Assembly: GCA_937981765.1 (NCBI GenBank)
Contig: CALJOM010000012.1
Span: 1-64,000 of the forward strand
From: an uncultured Bacteroidales bacterium
GTDB lineage: Bacteria > Bacteroidota > Bacteroidia > Bacteroidales > Salinivirgaceae
Direction: 5' to 3'
Length of the DNA stretch: 64,000 bases
Shown here piece after piece: positions 16,898 through 25,876 of the stretch. The notes under the pieces were generated by a model, which had not been told where the DNA came from, made no database searches, and worked only from the letters and a program-made list of their open reading frames with translations. Position numbers and translations under genes: made by a program. Each line of letters opens with the position of its first letter. The first letter of the stretch is position 1.

Positions 16898-17728
16898 CTA
16901 TTGCATAAAACGGCGGTAGATTACCTCAATAAAATTCTTGAAAACTTCGGTCTCCTGATCCCAGGAAAAGTTTTCATGAATATAGCGCAACGCCTCATCC
17001 AAATCACTCAGGTGGTTAAGAGTATCTATAGTTTGTTGATACTTGGCGGCATCACCATTGAAAAGTTCACGAATAAATCCAACTCTATCGTTAATTTTAA
17101 TTGCCTTATGAATGTCGGTAACTGGCTTTCTTCCAAGCAGCGAAGCACGGTCAATAAGAGCCTTACTCTGTCCGATACGATCGTTTAACGACAGGTTGGT
17201 TTCGGTAAATTTATCGGCTAAAGTAACCCGGGTAGCCGTATCGGTGGGCTTTTTAGTTTCTTCTACCTCCATAATATTAGGCCTGCTGACAACGTTTTCC
17301 GATCTCTGCACATTATCTGCCTCATTTGCCTTTGAAGCAGCAACAGCCGTAGGCGCAATATTTGAGGTCATTTCTATTTTGTGAGATTTCGGAGCTATCG
17401 GTTGGCTTGCTTCCTGAATTTCTTTGGAAGAGGGCTTTTTAGAATGGCTTCCCAGCTTTTCATTTTTTGAATTGGCTGTGTGAGGTGTTATCTCAGAGCT
17501 GCTAACCGGATTTTGTAGTTCTGTAGATGTTTGGATAACCACGCCAACGTTACTTGCAGCGAGATTTTCGAACAACGCAGTTACCTCTATTGACAAATTT
17601 TTAATTTTCGATTTTAAAATCTGGGCCTCAATCTTACTAACTGTATATCCTGGTTCTAGTTCATGAATAATTGCAGCAAGCTCTTCAACATCGCGAACCA
17701 AAACGGCCCGAATTGCTTCAAGATTCAT
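16898..17728 (-). CDS. Unknown protein with low-complexity middle and conserved-looking C-terminal domain
   Basis: This 276-residue soluble protein has three parts. Residues 1-70 form a helical segment. Residues about 75-165 are Ser/Thr/Lys-rich and probably disordered. Residues about 168-276 form a compact helical domain (LSLNDRIGQSKALIDRASLL, NDRVGFIRELFNGDAAKYQQ, FIEVIYRRF). I recall such C-terminal domains only from uncharacterised Bacteroidota proteins. It is the promoter-proximal gene ahead of rsmI, with a -7 box at 17751-17758. Confidence 0.65.
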   Translation of the reverse strand: MNLEAIRAVLVRDVEELAAIIHELEPGYTVSKIEAQILKSKIKNLSIEVTALFENLAASNVGVVIQTSTELQNPVSSSEITPHTANSKNEKLGSHSKKPSSKEIQEASQPIAPKSHKIEMTSNIAPTAVAASKANEADNVQRSENVVSRPNIMEVEETKKPTDTATRVTLADKFTETNLSLNDRIGQSKALIDRASLLGRKPVTDIHKAIKINDRVGFIRELFNGDAAKYQQTIDTLNHLSDLDEALRYIHENFSWDQETEVFKNFIEVIYRRFMQ

Positions 17729-17750
17729 AGTTTTCGGTAAAATTTAGTTA

Positions 17751-17779
17751 CAAACATACGAATTTTTTGTAATAACAAC
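17751..17779 (-). promoter_or_regulatory. Promoter of the unknown-rsmI run
   Basis: Read leftward, TATGTTTG (17758-17751) matches the -7 consensus. A GTTG at 17779-17776 lies 17 bases upstream, a short spacing. Transcription would start near 17744, about 16 bases before the ATG at 17728. Confidence 0.45.
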
Positions 17780-17781
17780 GA

Positions 17782-17793
17782 AGGCTGCAGCCT
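17782..17793. promoter_or_regulatory. 12-bp perfect palindrome in a divergent promoter region
   Basis: AGGCTGCAGCCT is a perfect palindrome and GC-rich in an AT-rich gap. It lies just upstream of the leftward promoter and about 125 bases upstream of the rightward one. It is a plausible operator for a dimeric regulator. Confidence 0.35.
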
Positions 17794-17906
17794 GCTAATT
17801 TACATTGTTTATCCAATCATTACGAAATTATTGATAAGAGACTGTACTTTGAGCCTGGAGAAACTTTTATCTACCCAAGTTGTGAATTTAAGGTTTTTTA
17901 TCGATA

Positions 17907-17940
17907 TTTGAACAGAGTTTTGCAATTATAACTATTTTTA
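17907..17940 (+). promoter_or_regulatory. Promoter of the hemerythrin receptor gene
   Basis: TTTG (17907-17910), a 22-base spacer and TATTTTTA (17933-17940) match the Bacteroidota promoter pattern with one -7 mismatch. The start would be near 17947, about 20 bases before the ATG at 17967. Confidence 0.45.
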
Positions 17941-17966
17941 GGCCTTAAAATAAAGACTTTCCCGGT

Positions 17967-20879
17967 ATGATGTCAAAATACATAAAACGGCTGAATATCA
18001 ACAACCAAATGTTGGTGTTCATTTTAGGCACAACGCTGGTAATCTTCATTCTATCTATTGGATACATCAGCCTAAACACCCGAAAAACAACTTTCCAACA
18101 AACCACCGAACTGATTAAAACTATCTGTCAAAACTCGGCCAAAGAAGCAGAAGACGAGCTTAATAAAAGTGCCCATATCATTCGCACCTTAGCCCAAACC
18201 TTTAGCACTTATCATACAATGCCTAGAACCCAATGGCAAAATCTAGTAATCAACATGTACCGAAATGTTTTTGAAAACAACCCCCAGTTTTATAAACTAT
18301 GGGACAGTTGGGAACTTAGAATGATAGACTCTACCTACACCAAAGATTACGGACGATTCGTAATAACCTTTTACCGAGAAAACAAAACCATAAAATACTC
18401 TACAACCTTTCGCAGTATGGATGGTGATCCTCCACTGTATTCAAAAATTAAACGTGAAGCTACCGAGTCAATTTGGGAACCTTATTGGGATGTGTTCCTC
18501 GAAGGTTCACAGGATCAGAAATTCATGACATCTATTTCTGTCCCCATTCTAAAAAATGGACAGTACGTAGGCATTGTTGCAGCCGATATCACCATGGACA
18601 AACTCCAGGAGATTGTGGGCAGAATAAACCCCTTTGCCGACAGTTATGCCTACCTGCTTTCAAACCAAGGAGTTTTTATAGCACACCCCCATAAAGAAGT
18701 TATTGGCAAAAAAATTTCGGAATTTGTTCCAAAATACGATTCTGAACACCAATTGACTCAAAAAATTATCAGCGGTACGAATTTCGATTTTATAGCCATA
18801 GATCCCTTAACGAACAAAGAAACCCTGGTGGTATTCAATCGGATCAACGTAGGGAAAACCAAAACCCCATGGTCAATAGGAATTGCCATCCCCATGGCAT
18901 CCATAATGAAAAAGGCCAATCGTAGTTTTCAGGTTTCAATTATTGTAACCCTTTTAGGGCTACTGATTCTAACAATCTTAATCTATAGGATTTCCCGCTC
19001 CATAAGTCGCCCTTTGGTACTAACCACCGAAACCATAAAACAACTCTCGTTAGGAGACTTAGCCGCTATTGAAAAGCTTAAAATCAACCGTCAGGACGAA
19101 ATTGGCCAAATGGCAGAATCGCTTAATCGTTTGATTGAAGGACTTGAGAGAACAGCAAAGTTTGCCCGACAAATTGGAGAAGGCAATCTCGACGTTGAAT
19201 ATCAGCTTTTAAGTAAGAATGATGTTTTAGGAAATGCATTACTCGAAATGCAGAAAAGTCTTCAAAAAGCAAAAGAGGAAGAAATGAAACGCAAAATAGA
19301 AGACGAAAAGCAACGCTGGATAACCGAAGGCTTGGCGAAATTCAGCGAAATCCTTCGAAACAACAACAACGATTTAAAGAAACTCTCGTTCGAACTCATG
19401 TCGAATTTGGTGAACTATGTCAATGCCAACCAAGGAGCACTCTTTGTCTATTACGACGATAAAGGAGAAGAACCACATCTTGAAATGACAACCGCCATTG
19501 CCTACAACAGGCAAAAATACATGAAGAAAAAAATAACCATCGGCGAAGATCTTGTCGGGCGATGTGCTTATGAACGTAAAACCATTTATCTACTTGAAAT
19601 CCCAGAGAATTATATAGAAATAACCTCGGGCATGGGTACGGCCAACCCGCGCTGTTTGATATTAGTTCCGGTACTGTTAAACGATCAGATTTTTGGAGTT
19701 ATGGAGCTGGCTTCGTTCCATAAATTCGAACCATATCAAATCGACTTCCTCGAAAAAATAGGCGAAAGCGTAGCATCTACCATATCCAACGTTCGGATAA
19801 ACGAAAAAACCCAGCGATTGCTGCTCCAATCGCAACAGCAACGTGAAGAACTTGCCGCTCAGGAAGAAGAAATGCGCCAAAACCTCGAAGAGTTGCAAGC
19901 AACCCAGGAAGAATCGGCTCGGAAAGAATACGAAATGCGTGGTTTAATTCAAGCTCTCAGTGCGTCAACCTACACCGTAGAGTACGATCTCAATGGGCGA
20001 ATAGTTGCTGTTAATGATGCCGTAGCACAACTTTTCGGCCTCAGTAAAGAGCAAATCATCGGCACCTACCATAAAGATGGAACAGATTTCCGCAACCGCG
20101 ATCCGGAAGAATACGAGGAATTTTGGGAAGATCTTCGAAACGGAATACCGCGCAAAGAACTAACCCACATTATTTACAACGGTCGTGATGTATATCTTTC
20201 AGAAACATATACACCAATCCTCGATGAAGACGGAACTCCTTATAAAGTGTTAAAAATCGGGTTCGATGTAACCGACCTCCATAAAAAACAGGAACGAATA
20301 TCGGAACTGGAAAAGAAAATTCAGGAACTTGAACAGCATATAGCAGAACTCAACCAACGACCATCTGCCCAAAATCAGACAAAAAACTCTGAGTCCCTTG
20401 ATGCAGACTCTGAAGAATCGCTTCCAGGTTTCGACACATCATCGACACTAACACTCTCGAGCCTAGCCAACGAGAATAACCAACTAATTGAAAAATCGCC
20501 CGATTTATTGACCAGTCTCAACGAAATCGACGAACAGCACAACCGTATTATTGAACTTGCAAACCATCTTTTCGGAGCATTTCTCGAAGAAAAGTCGAAG
20601 AAAGAAATAAAAGAAATACTCAAAAACCTTATCGATTATACTTCCTATCATTTCAGTACTGAGGAGCGATACTTCAAACAGTTTGGATATGAAAATATTG
20701 AATTCCACACCAAAGAGCACCGTTTATTTACCGAAACAGCCCATAAATTTCAGCAGGCTTATGCATCAGGGAAATACAACGCACCGGAATTTTTCTATTT
20801 TGTAAGACAATGGATTCTCAACCACTTCGGTGAAAGCGATCAAGATTTCGTGCAACTGTTTGTTGAGAACGGATTTTAA
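17967..20879 (+). CDS. Cache-HAMP-GAF-PAS-hemerythrin transmembrane sensor
   Basis: This 970-residue receptor has one membrane helix at about 14-36, a periplasmic dCache-like domain at about 40-315, a second helix at about 322-342 and a HAMP domain at 343-395. A GAF domain (about 455-605), a coiled coil (612-655) and a PAS domain (about 658-770) follow, then a second coiled coil with a Ser-rich linker. A C-terminal hemerythrin domain (about 845-970) completes it. All seven diiron ligands are present: His858, His895, Glu899, His914, His918, His953 and Asp958. It could therefore bind oxygen or nitric oxide. No kinase, GGDEF, phosphatase or chemotaxis signalling domain is seen, so the output is unknown. 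Confidence 0.9.
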   Translation: MMSKYIKRLNINNQMLVFILGTTLVIFILSIGYISLNTRKTTFQQTTELIKTICQNSAKEAEDELNKSAHIIRTLAQTFSTYHTMPRTQWQNLVINMYRNVFENNPQFYKLWDSWELRMIDSTYTKDYGRFVITFYRENKTIKYSTTFRSMDGDPPLYSKIKREATESIWEPYWDVFLEGSQDQKFMTSISVPILKNGQYVGIVAADITMDKLQEIVGRINPFADSYAYLLSNQGVFIAHPHKEVIGKKISEFVPKYDSEHQLTQKIISGTNFDFIAIDPLTNKETLVVFNRINVGKTKTPWSIGIAIPMASIMKKANRSFQVSIIVTLLGLLILTILIYRISRSISRPLVLTTETIKQLSLGDLAAIEKLKINRQDEIGQMAESLNRLIEGLERTAKFARQIGEGNLDVEYQLLSKNDVLGNALLEMQKSLQKAKEEEMKRKIEDEKQRWITEGLAKFSEILRNNNNDLKKLSFELMSNLVNYVNANQGALFVYYDDKGEEPHLEMTTAIAYNRQKYMKKKITIGEDLVGRCAYERKTIYLLEIPENYIEITSGMGTANPRCLILVPVLLNDQIFGVMELASFHKFEPYQIDFLEKIGESVASTISNVRINEKTQRLLLQSQQQREELAAQEEEMRQNLEELQATQEESARKEYEMRGLIQALSASTYTVEYDLNGRIVAVNDAVAQLFGLSKEQIIGTYHKDGTDFRNRDPEEYEEFWEDLRNGIPRKELTHIIYNGRDVYLSETYTPILDEDGTPYKVLKIGFDVTDLHKKQERISELEKKIQELEQHIAELNQRPSAQNQTKNSESLDADSEESLPGFDTSSTLTLSSLANENNQLIEKSPDLLTSLNEIDEQHNRIIELANHLFGAFLEEKSKKEIKEILKNLIDYTSYHFSTEERYFKQFGYENIEFHTKEHRLFTETAHKFQQAYASGKYNAPEFFYFVRQWILNHFGESDQDFVQLFVENGF

Positions 20880-20912
20880 CTAAGTATTAAACACATGAAT
20901 ATATGAATGTTA

Positions 20913-20946
20913 CCACAGAAATATGTTGCTTAACACATTTCTGTGG
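20913..20946. promoter_or_regulatory. 34-base near-perfect inverted repeat upstream of rocD
   Basis: CCACAGAAAT (20913-20922) and ATTTCTGTGG (20937-20946) pair perfectly. The intervening TGTT and AACA extend the stem past one A-C mismatch to a GCTT loop. No T-run follows, so it is not a standard terminator. It lies 33 bases past the hemerythrin gene and 12 bases ahead of the rocD promoter, fitting an operator or an RNA 3' end. Confidence 0.5.
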
Positions 20947-20958
20947 GAGTGTTAATCA

Positions 20959-20990
20959 CTTGTGCTTCCAGAACGCAATTACTATTTTTG
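20959..20990 (+). promoter_or_regulatory. Promoter of rocD
   Basis: CTTG (20959-20962), a 20-base spacer and TATTTTTG (20983-20990), an exact -7 consensus match, lie about 36 bases upstream of the ATG at 21027. Transcription would start near 20997. Confidence 0.6.
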
Positions 20991-21026
20991 CACAAAATAA
21001 TAACCCTTAAATAAAGTAGTATTGTC

Positions 21027-22247
21027 ATGACAAAGATGACCCCACAAGCTTACATGGATCGGGAAGCCAAATACGGCGCCCACAACTATCATCCACTTCC
21101 GGTAGTTTTAGAACGAGGACAAGGCGTTTATCTATGGGATGTTGAAGGAAAACAGTATTACGATTTTCTTTCAGCCTACTCTGCAGTTAACCAGGGGCAT
21201 TGCCATCCAAAAATTATCAAGGCAATGTGTGATCAGGCACAAAAACTCACCCTAACCTCCCGTGCGTTTTACAACAATGTTTTAGGAGAATTTGAAGAAT
21301 ACGTTACCAAATACTTTGGCTACGACAAAGTTCTGCCAATGAACACCGGAGCCGAAGCTGATGAAACTGCAATTAAACTCTGCCGCCGTTGGGGATACCG
21401 CGTTAAAGGGATTAATGATGGAGAAGCTAAACTAATTGTTTGCGAAAACAACTTCCATGGAAGAACCATTACCGTAATTTCCATGTCGACTGACCCAGAT
21501 TCATACGGAGGGTTCGGGCCTTACACTCCTGGATTTATCAAAATCCCCTACAACGATTTGGCTGCGTTGGAAAACGCACTCAAAGATCCAAAGGTTGCCG
21601 GATTTTTAGTTGAACCAATTCAGGGAGAAGCGGGTGTTTATGTGCCCGATGAAGGTTATCTTAAAAAAGCATACGATCTTTGCAAAAAACACAACGTTCT
21701 ATTTATTGCCGATGAAGTTCAAACCGGGATAGCACGCACCGGGAAAATGTTAGCCTGTGATCACGAAGGGGTTCGCCCCGACATTCTTATTTTAGGTAAA
21801 GCTATTTCTGGAGGCGTAATGCCAGTTTCTTGTGTATTAGCCGACGATGAGATAATGCTTACCATTAAGCCTGGAGAGCATGGCTCTACTTTTGGTGGAA
21901 ATCCTCTTGCTGGGAAAGTGGCTATTGCAGCGCTCGAAGTTGTTAAAGAAGAAAAATTAGCCGAAAATGCAGAACGCTTAGGTAAAATATTCCGCGAGGA
22001 GATGAGTTCTATTAAAAGCGAAATGATAGAACTGGTTCGCGGTAAAGGGTTGCTCAATGCGGTTGTAATTCGTAACAAACCTGGAAAAACTGCCTGGGAT
22101 GTTTGTTTAGCAATGGCTGAGAATGGCGTGTTGGCTAAACCTACTCACGGAAACATAATCCGCTTTGCTCCGCCATTGGTAATTACCGAAGAACAGCTAC
22201 GCGATGCTATAGCCAGAATTAAGGATGCATTCAAAAAACTTGAATAA
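21027..22247 (+). CDS. rocD: Ornithine-oxo-acid aminotransferase
   Basis: The enzyme transfers the delta-amino group of ornithine to 2-oxoglutarate, giving glutamate semialdehyde, and links arginine/ornithine breakdown to proline and glutamate. The 406-residue class-III PLP enzyme has [18 protein letters not shown] near the start, [16 protein letters not shown], the PLP-phosphate and ring contacts in IADEVQTG (227-234), and the Schiff-base Lys258 in [10 protein letters not shown]. Length and motifs match RocD closely. It is monocistronic between its own promoter and a bidirectional terminator. An arginine deiminase at 58855 could supply part of the upstream pathway. Confidence 0.95.
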   Translation: MTKMTPQAYMDREAKYGAHNYHPLPVVLERGQGVYLWDVEGKQYYDFLSAYSAVNQGHCHPKIIKAMCDQAQKLTLTSRAFYNNVLGEFEEYVTKYFGYDKVLPMNTGAEADETAIKLCRRWGYRVKGINDGEAKLIVCENNFHGRTITVISMSTDPDSYGGFGPYTPGFIKIPYNDLAALENALKDPKVAGFLVEPIQGEAGVYVPDEGYLKKAYDLCKKHNVLFIADEVQTGIARTGKMLACDHEGVRPDILILGKAISGGVMPVSCVLADDEIMLTIKPGEHGSTFGGNPLAGKVAIAALEVVKEEKLAENAERLGKIFREEMSSIKSEMIELVRGKGLLNAVVIRNKPGKTAWDVCLAMAENGVLAKPTHGNIIRFAPPLVITEEQLRDAIARIKDAFKKLE

Positions 22248-22250
22248 ACA

Positions 22251-22279
22251 AAAAAGCCCTCCGTGGAGGGCTTTTTTTT
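22251..22279. terminator. Bidirectional intrinsic terminator between rocD and the OFOR operon
   Basis: GCCCTCC (22256-22262) and GGAGGGC (22265-22271) form a 7-bp GC-rich stem. An A-run precedes it and an eight-base T-run follows, so it can end transcripts from both convergent units. Confidence 0.9.
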
Positions 22280-23546
22280 AAACGGTTGCTAACGCTTCTT
22301 TTATCTTCTCTAAAGGCAACTTATCCGCTTTCCCATCGTTAATGATTACATTCAAGATAGAATCTACCGAAACAATACCTGTTTTTTTAGCAAACACAAA
22401 GGCAGCAAAAAGCGATGAATCACGAGCACCAATGCTTCTGAAATCCAACTGCTCTATTTTTGCGCCAGTAGTCGGTACGGGAAGGCTTTTATCAATAAAC
22501 AACACCCCTGACTTCATTCCCTCAATACGTTTTCTACTGTGGGCTAATCCGTCGGTTGAAGTAATCACGGCGTAATCAGGAATATCTATACCATGAAAAT
22601 GTATTTCCGAAGGCGACAAGTTTATTTCGGCGGTGGAAAATCCAACCCCAACGGTAACCGGATAGCTTCCTTTTTGTGTAATTTCAAGACCTTCGGTCAT
22701 AGCAGCCTTGGTAAGAATTCCGGCGGCAAGCTGAACTCCTTCTCCTGCAGAGCCGCTTAAAACTATCGAAACCGGAGTTTCTAACTTAGTTGATTTAAGG
22801 GTTTCAGCTTTTGGCAATTTATCGAATAGATTTGCTGTTTTTTTCCATTTCGGAAAATCGAATGGTGCCCTGTTACGTTCCCACTCACCAATGGGTTTGC
22901 CCGATGCTTCAACAATCTCGGTAAACTTACGTTTTGGATTTAGTTTTATACCATAGCTGGGGCATATTTCCATAATCTCCACCAAGGAAAAACCATTTGT
23001 GGTAATGGCCTTTTCAATGGTTTTGCTAATGTCGCCAATCCCTACAATTCGAGCAACATACGATGCTCCCGCAGCAAACGACATAGCACAAAGATCATAC
23101 CCTGTAAAAGGATTTCCGTCGGTAGAGGTTGTGGTGGCAAAACCTGTAGGTGTTAATCCCGAACTTTGACCTCCAGTCATTCCATAAAGAAAATTGTTAT
23201 GAACAAGTACTGTTAGGTTGAGATTTAGCCGAGCGGCTTCCATAATATGCTGCAAACCAATGGTAGCTCCACCGTCTCCAACAAAAACAATAATTTTCTT
23301 TTCCGGACTCAAAACACCAAAGCGAATCCCAGCCGCTAACGCGGTAGAACGTCCATGCAGCCCGTGAACCGTGTGGCAATTCAATGCCTTATCGATAATG
23401 CCGTGACATCCGATATCGGTAACAGCAATGGTGTCGAACACATTAATTTTTAAGTAGTCGATAACCTTGGCTACATTCTTGGCTATCAAATCGTGACCGC
23501 AACCTTTGCAGAAGGGTAACGATGATGTATTTAGTAATGGTGTCAT
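22278..23546 (-). CDS. 2-oxoacid:ferredoxin oxidoreductase, beta-gamma fusion
   Basis: The N-terminal 245 residues are an OFOR beta subunit. They include a TPP-binding GDGG at 90-93 with HNNF at 116-119, and cysteines Cys13, Cys16, Cys47 and Cys195 placed as for the single [4Fe-4S] cluster of this subunit. Residues about 255-422 are a gamma (catalytic-gamma/KE-type) domain with SGSAGEGVQLAAGIL and YPVTVGVGFSTAEINL. With the alpha subunit upstream (4-base overlap) it would oxidatively decarboxylate a 2-oxoacid to acyl-CoA, reducing ferredoxin. The substrate is not readable. No ferredoxin-like delta subunit is encoded here. Fusing gamma to beta, not to alpha, is unusual. Confidence 0.88.
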   Translation of the reverse strand: MTPLLNTSSLPFCKGCGHDLIAKNVAKVIDYLKINVFDTIAVTDIGCHGIIDKALNCHTVHGLHGRSTALAAGIRFGVLSPEKKIIVFVGDGGATIGLQHIMEAARLNLNLTVLVHNNFLYGMTGGQSSGLTPTGFATTTSTDGNPFTGYDLCAMSFAAGASYVARIVGIGDISKTIEKAITTNGFSLVEIMEICPSYGIKLNPKRKFTEIVEASGKPIGEWERNRAPFDFPKWKKTANLFDKLPKAETLKSTKLETPVSIVLSGSAGEGVQLAAGILTKAAMTEGLEITQKGSYPVTVGVGFSTAEINLSPSEIHFHGIDIPDYAVITSTDGLAHSRKRIEGMKSGVLFIDKSLPVPTTGAKIEQLDFRSIGARDSSLFAAFVFAKKTGIVSVDSILNVIINDGKADKLPLEKIKEALATV

Positions 23547-24661
23547 GATTGTACCTCCTTGATTATTTGCTGTGGTGTAATCATTTTGCCTAAACCGCCT
23601 ACAAATCGTTGGTTGGGCGCTTTTTTCAATCCGAAAATCAATTCACCGAACTGATTGTTCATGTTCTCTTCAGCTATTACAACTTTTTCGTATTGTCCCA
23701 TAATGGAAAGATATCCTTCCGGAGTAGGAATCATTGTTTTGGGGATTAGAAGATCGGTTGGCACCCCCGCTTTATTTAGTTGTGTGACAGCATCTTTAGC
23801 CGCACCGGCTGTAACTCCAAAAGCTACAATAAGATTACTGGCTCCTTGGTTTTGATAATGCTCAAAAATGGTGTACTCGGGGAGGAAATGTCGAACCTTT
23901 TCCTCAAGACGACGGGTGTTTGCTAAAGCTTCTTCGTCGGTATTCATAAGAATACCTGCCTGATTATGAGTTGAAGCTGTAATACGTACCTGATGTTTGT
24001 TTTGTTCTACAGACAAAAATTCTGGGACGTAGTTAACCGGTTTGTACGGCTTGTATGGTTCTTCGGAAGAGTAAAACTTTCTCTCCACCGGTTTAATTTC
24101 GGGGAGAGTCGAAAGGTCGAAACTTTTCTGAGTCATAACTTCTTCCTTCGATGTAAGCAGGATAACCGGAGTACGAAGCTTAACAGCTACCTCCACGGCC
24201 TTGGCAGAAAGTGTCCAGATATCTTCAAAGGAGGAGGTACATAAAACAGGTGTTGGATGACCTCCCGACATCATTCCTTTGAGAAGTAACAAATCGCCCT
24301 GAGCTCCACAGGTAGCTGTTCCTGTGGCTGGCCCGAGTCTTTGAACCAGTATTATTACCATGGGCAGCTCCATCATGTAAGCCATGTTGATGGATTCAAT
24401 CATGAGCGCAAAACCGGGGAATGACGTTGCTGTTACAGGGAAATGCCCTGCCAATGCAAGTCCCGACATCCATTGTAGAGTTGTAATTTCGTCGGGAGCC
24501 GGCAGCATAATAGGAATTCGCTGGGCACTATACGAATAAAGCAAATTGGCCGGGGTAATGGGGTAGCCAATAAAGGCATCGGCACCGGCTCTGGCGAGGG
24601 CTTCAATCATAATTCTTGAGCCGTCAACGATTTGCCGTTTACTTGTGTCCGGTTTGTTCAT
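23543..24661 (-). CDS. 2-oxoacid:ferredoxin oxidoreductase, alpha subunit
   Basis: This 372-residue subunit has the pyrimidine-binding and domain-II parts of OFOR alpha chains: ALARAGADAFIGYPITPANL, the MSGLALAGHFPVTATSFPGF segment, and the C-terminal VVIAEENMNNQFGELI. It contains no gamma domain, which is instead joined to beta downstream. It overlaps the CoA-transferase by 23 bases upstream and the beta-gamma gene by 4 bases downstream, so all are translationally coupled. Relatives act on 2-oxoglutarate, branched-chain or aryl-pyruvates. Confidence 0.88.
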   Translation of the reverse strand: MNKPDTSKRQIVDGSRIMIEALARAGADAFIGYPITPANLLYSYSAQRIPIMLPAPDEITTLQWMSGLALAGHFPVTATSFPGFALMIESINMAYMMELPMVIILVQRLGPATGTATCGAQGDLLLLKGMMSGGHPTPVLCTSSFEDIWTLSAKAVEVAVKLRTPVILLTSKEEVMTQKSFDLSTLPEIKPVERKFYSSEEPYKPYKPVNYVPEFLSVEQNKHQVRITASTHNQAGILMNTDEEALANTRRLEEKVRHFLPEYTIFEHYQNQGASNLIVAFGVTAGAAKDAVTQLNKAGVPTDLLIPKTMIPTPEGYLSIMGQYEKVVIAEENMNNQFGELIFGLKKAPNQRFVGGLGKMITPQQIIKEVQS

Positions 24662-25862
24662 AAACTATGTTGTTTTGAATGAGTCTATCAATTTTTTCGT
24701 CGGAAAATCCTAGTTCGTTTTTCAGAATCTCGCGGGTGTGTTCAGCGTAGTGTGGCGGGGCTGATAATTCAACGTACTTTTGATTCTGGCCAATAGTGAA
24801 TGCTACTGTGCGAAGGCCTTTGATAGCCATTCCTTTGGTAGTTTTTCCCACCATAATCATATCCTGAACTTCCGGGATTTCAAAAACCTCTTTCATGTTA
24901 TACACCCCGCCGGCAGGAATAGCTCTTTTTTCAAGTTCGGGCAATAGTTTATCGCGATCAACTTGAGATATTAATTCTTGCACAATCCGGTTGCATTCCT
25001 CCCGGTTCTTTACCCTGTTGAAGTTCGTAGAAAAACGCTCATCGTTAGCAAGTTCGGGCCTGCCAAGAAGAGCGACAAGTTCGGTGAATTGTTTATCACT
25101 TCCAACTGCAATAACCAGTGGCTTTTGGTCGCGCGTGTAAAAGATTTTACCGTAAGGCACAATGTTGGGGTGTTCTGACCCCATTCTACCGGGAATCTTA
25201 TTTCCTACAAGCCAATTAGCCGCCTGATTGGCAAGGGAGGCTACTCCGGATTTTATTAGGCTGGTTTCAATATAGGCCCCTTCCCCGGTGCGTTCACGAT
25301 GTAATAGTGAAAGCAAAATAGCCTCCTTAAGCTGATGTCCGGCCAATAAGTCCATAAGCGCCACCGGCATTTTAACAGGCTCTCCGTCGGGTTCTCCGTT
25401 CATGTATGTATATCCGCTCTCGGCCTGAATTATGGCGTCGTATCCGGCACGTTTATTTTTCAATCCATACCCGGTTAGGTGGGCATAGATCAACGCCGGA
25501 TTGTATTGTTTCAATGTATTGTAATCAACCTTTAGTTTTTCTGCATCGCCGGGTTTATAGCTAACCAAAACAATGTCGGAAACTCTGGTTAGTCCATAAA
25601 CAATCTCTAACCCCTCGGTGGAATTCAGGTTTAAAGCCAACGATTTTTTTCCCCAGTTTACACAACTAAAATATCCGCTGATATCGGTGTTTGGATCTTC
25701 GGTAGTGAGTTTCCATGTGCGTGTAACGTCTCCTTGGGTTAACAAATTTTCGACTTTTATTACCGAAGCGCCCATTTCTGCCAAAGCAACACCCACACTG
25801 GGTCCCGCTAACACATTGGCTAACTCTAAAACTTTAATTCCTGAAAGATATCCTTTCTGCAT
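24639..25862 (-). CDS. CaiB/BaiF family (class III) CoA-transferase
   Basis: This 407-residue enzyme transfers CoA between carboxylates through an aspartyl-CoA intermediate. It shows VLELANVLAGPSVGVALAEM at the N-terminus, KSLALNLNSTEGLEIV, and the catalytic Asp171 in ALMDLLAGHQLKEAIL, followed by RTGEGAYIETSL. Its overlap with the OFOR alpha gene implies a common pathway: it could activate an imported acid, or take CoA from the acyl-CoA that OFOR makes. The carboxylate substrate is unknown. Confidence 0.9.
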   Translation of the reverse strand: MQKGYLSGIKVLELANVLAGPSVGVALAEMGASVIKVENLLTQGDVTRTWKLTTEDPNTDISGYFSCVNWGKKSLALNLNSTEGLEIVYGLTRVSDIVLVSYKPGDAEKLKVDYNTLKQYNPALIYAHLTGYGLKNKRAGYDAIIQAESGYTYMNGEPDGEPVKMPVALMDLLAGHQLKEAILLSLLHRERTGEGAYIETSLIKSGVASLANQAANWLVGNKIPGRMGSEHPNIVPYGKIFYTRDQKPLVIAVGSDKQFTELVALLGRPELANDERFSTNFNRVKNREECNRIVQELISQVDRDKLLPELEKRAIPAGGVYNMKEVFEIPEVQDMIMVGKTTKGMAIKGLRTVAFTIGQNQKYVELSAPPHYAEHTREILKNELGFSDEKIDRLIQNNIVYEQTGHK

Positions 25863-25876
25863 AAAGTTGGATATTT

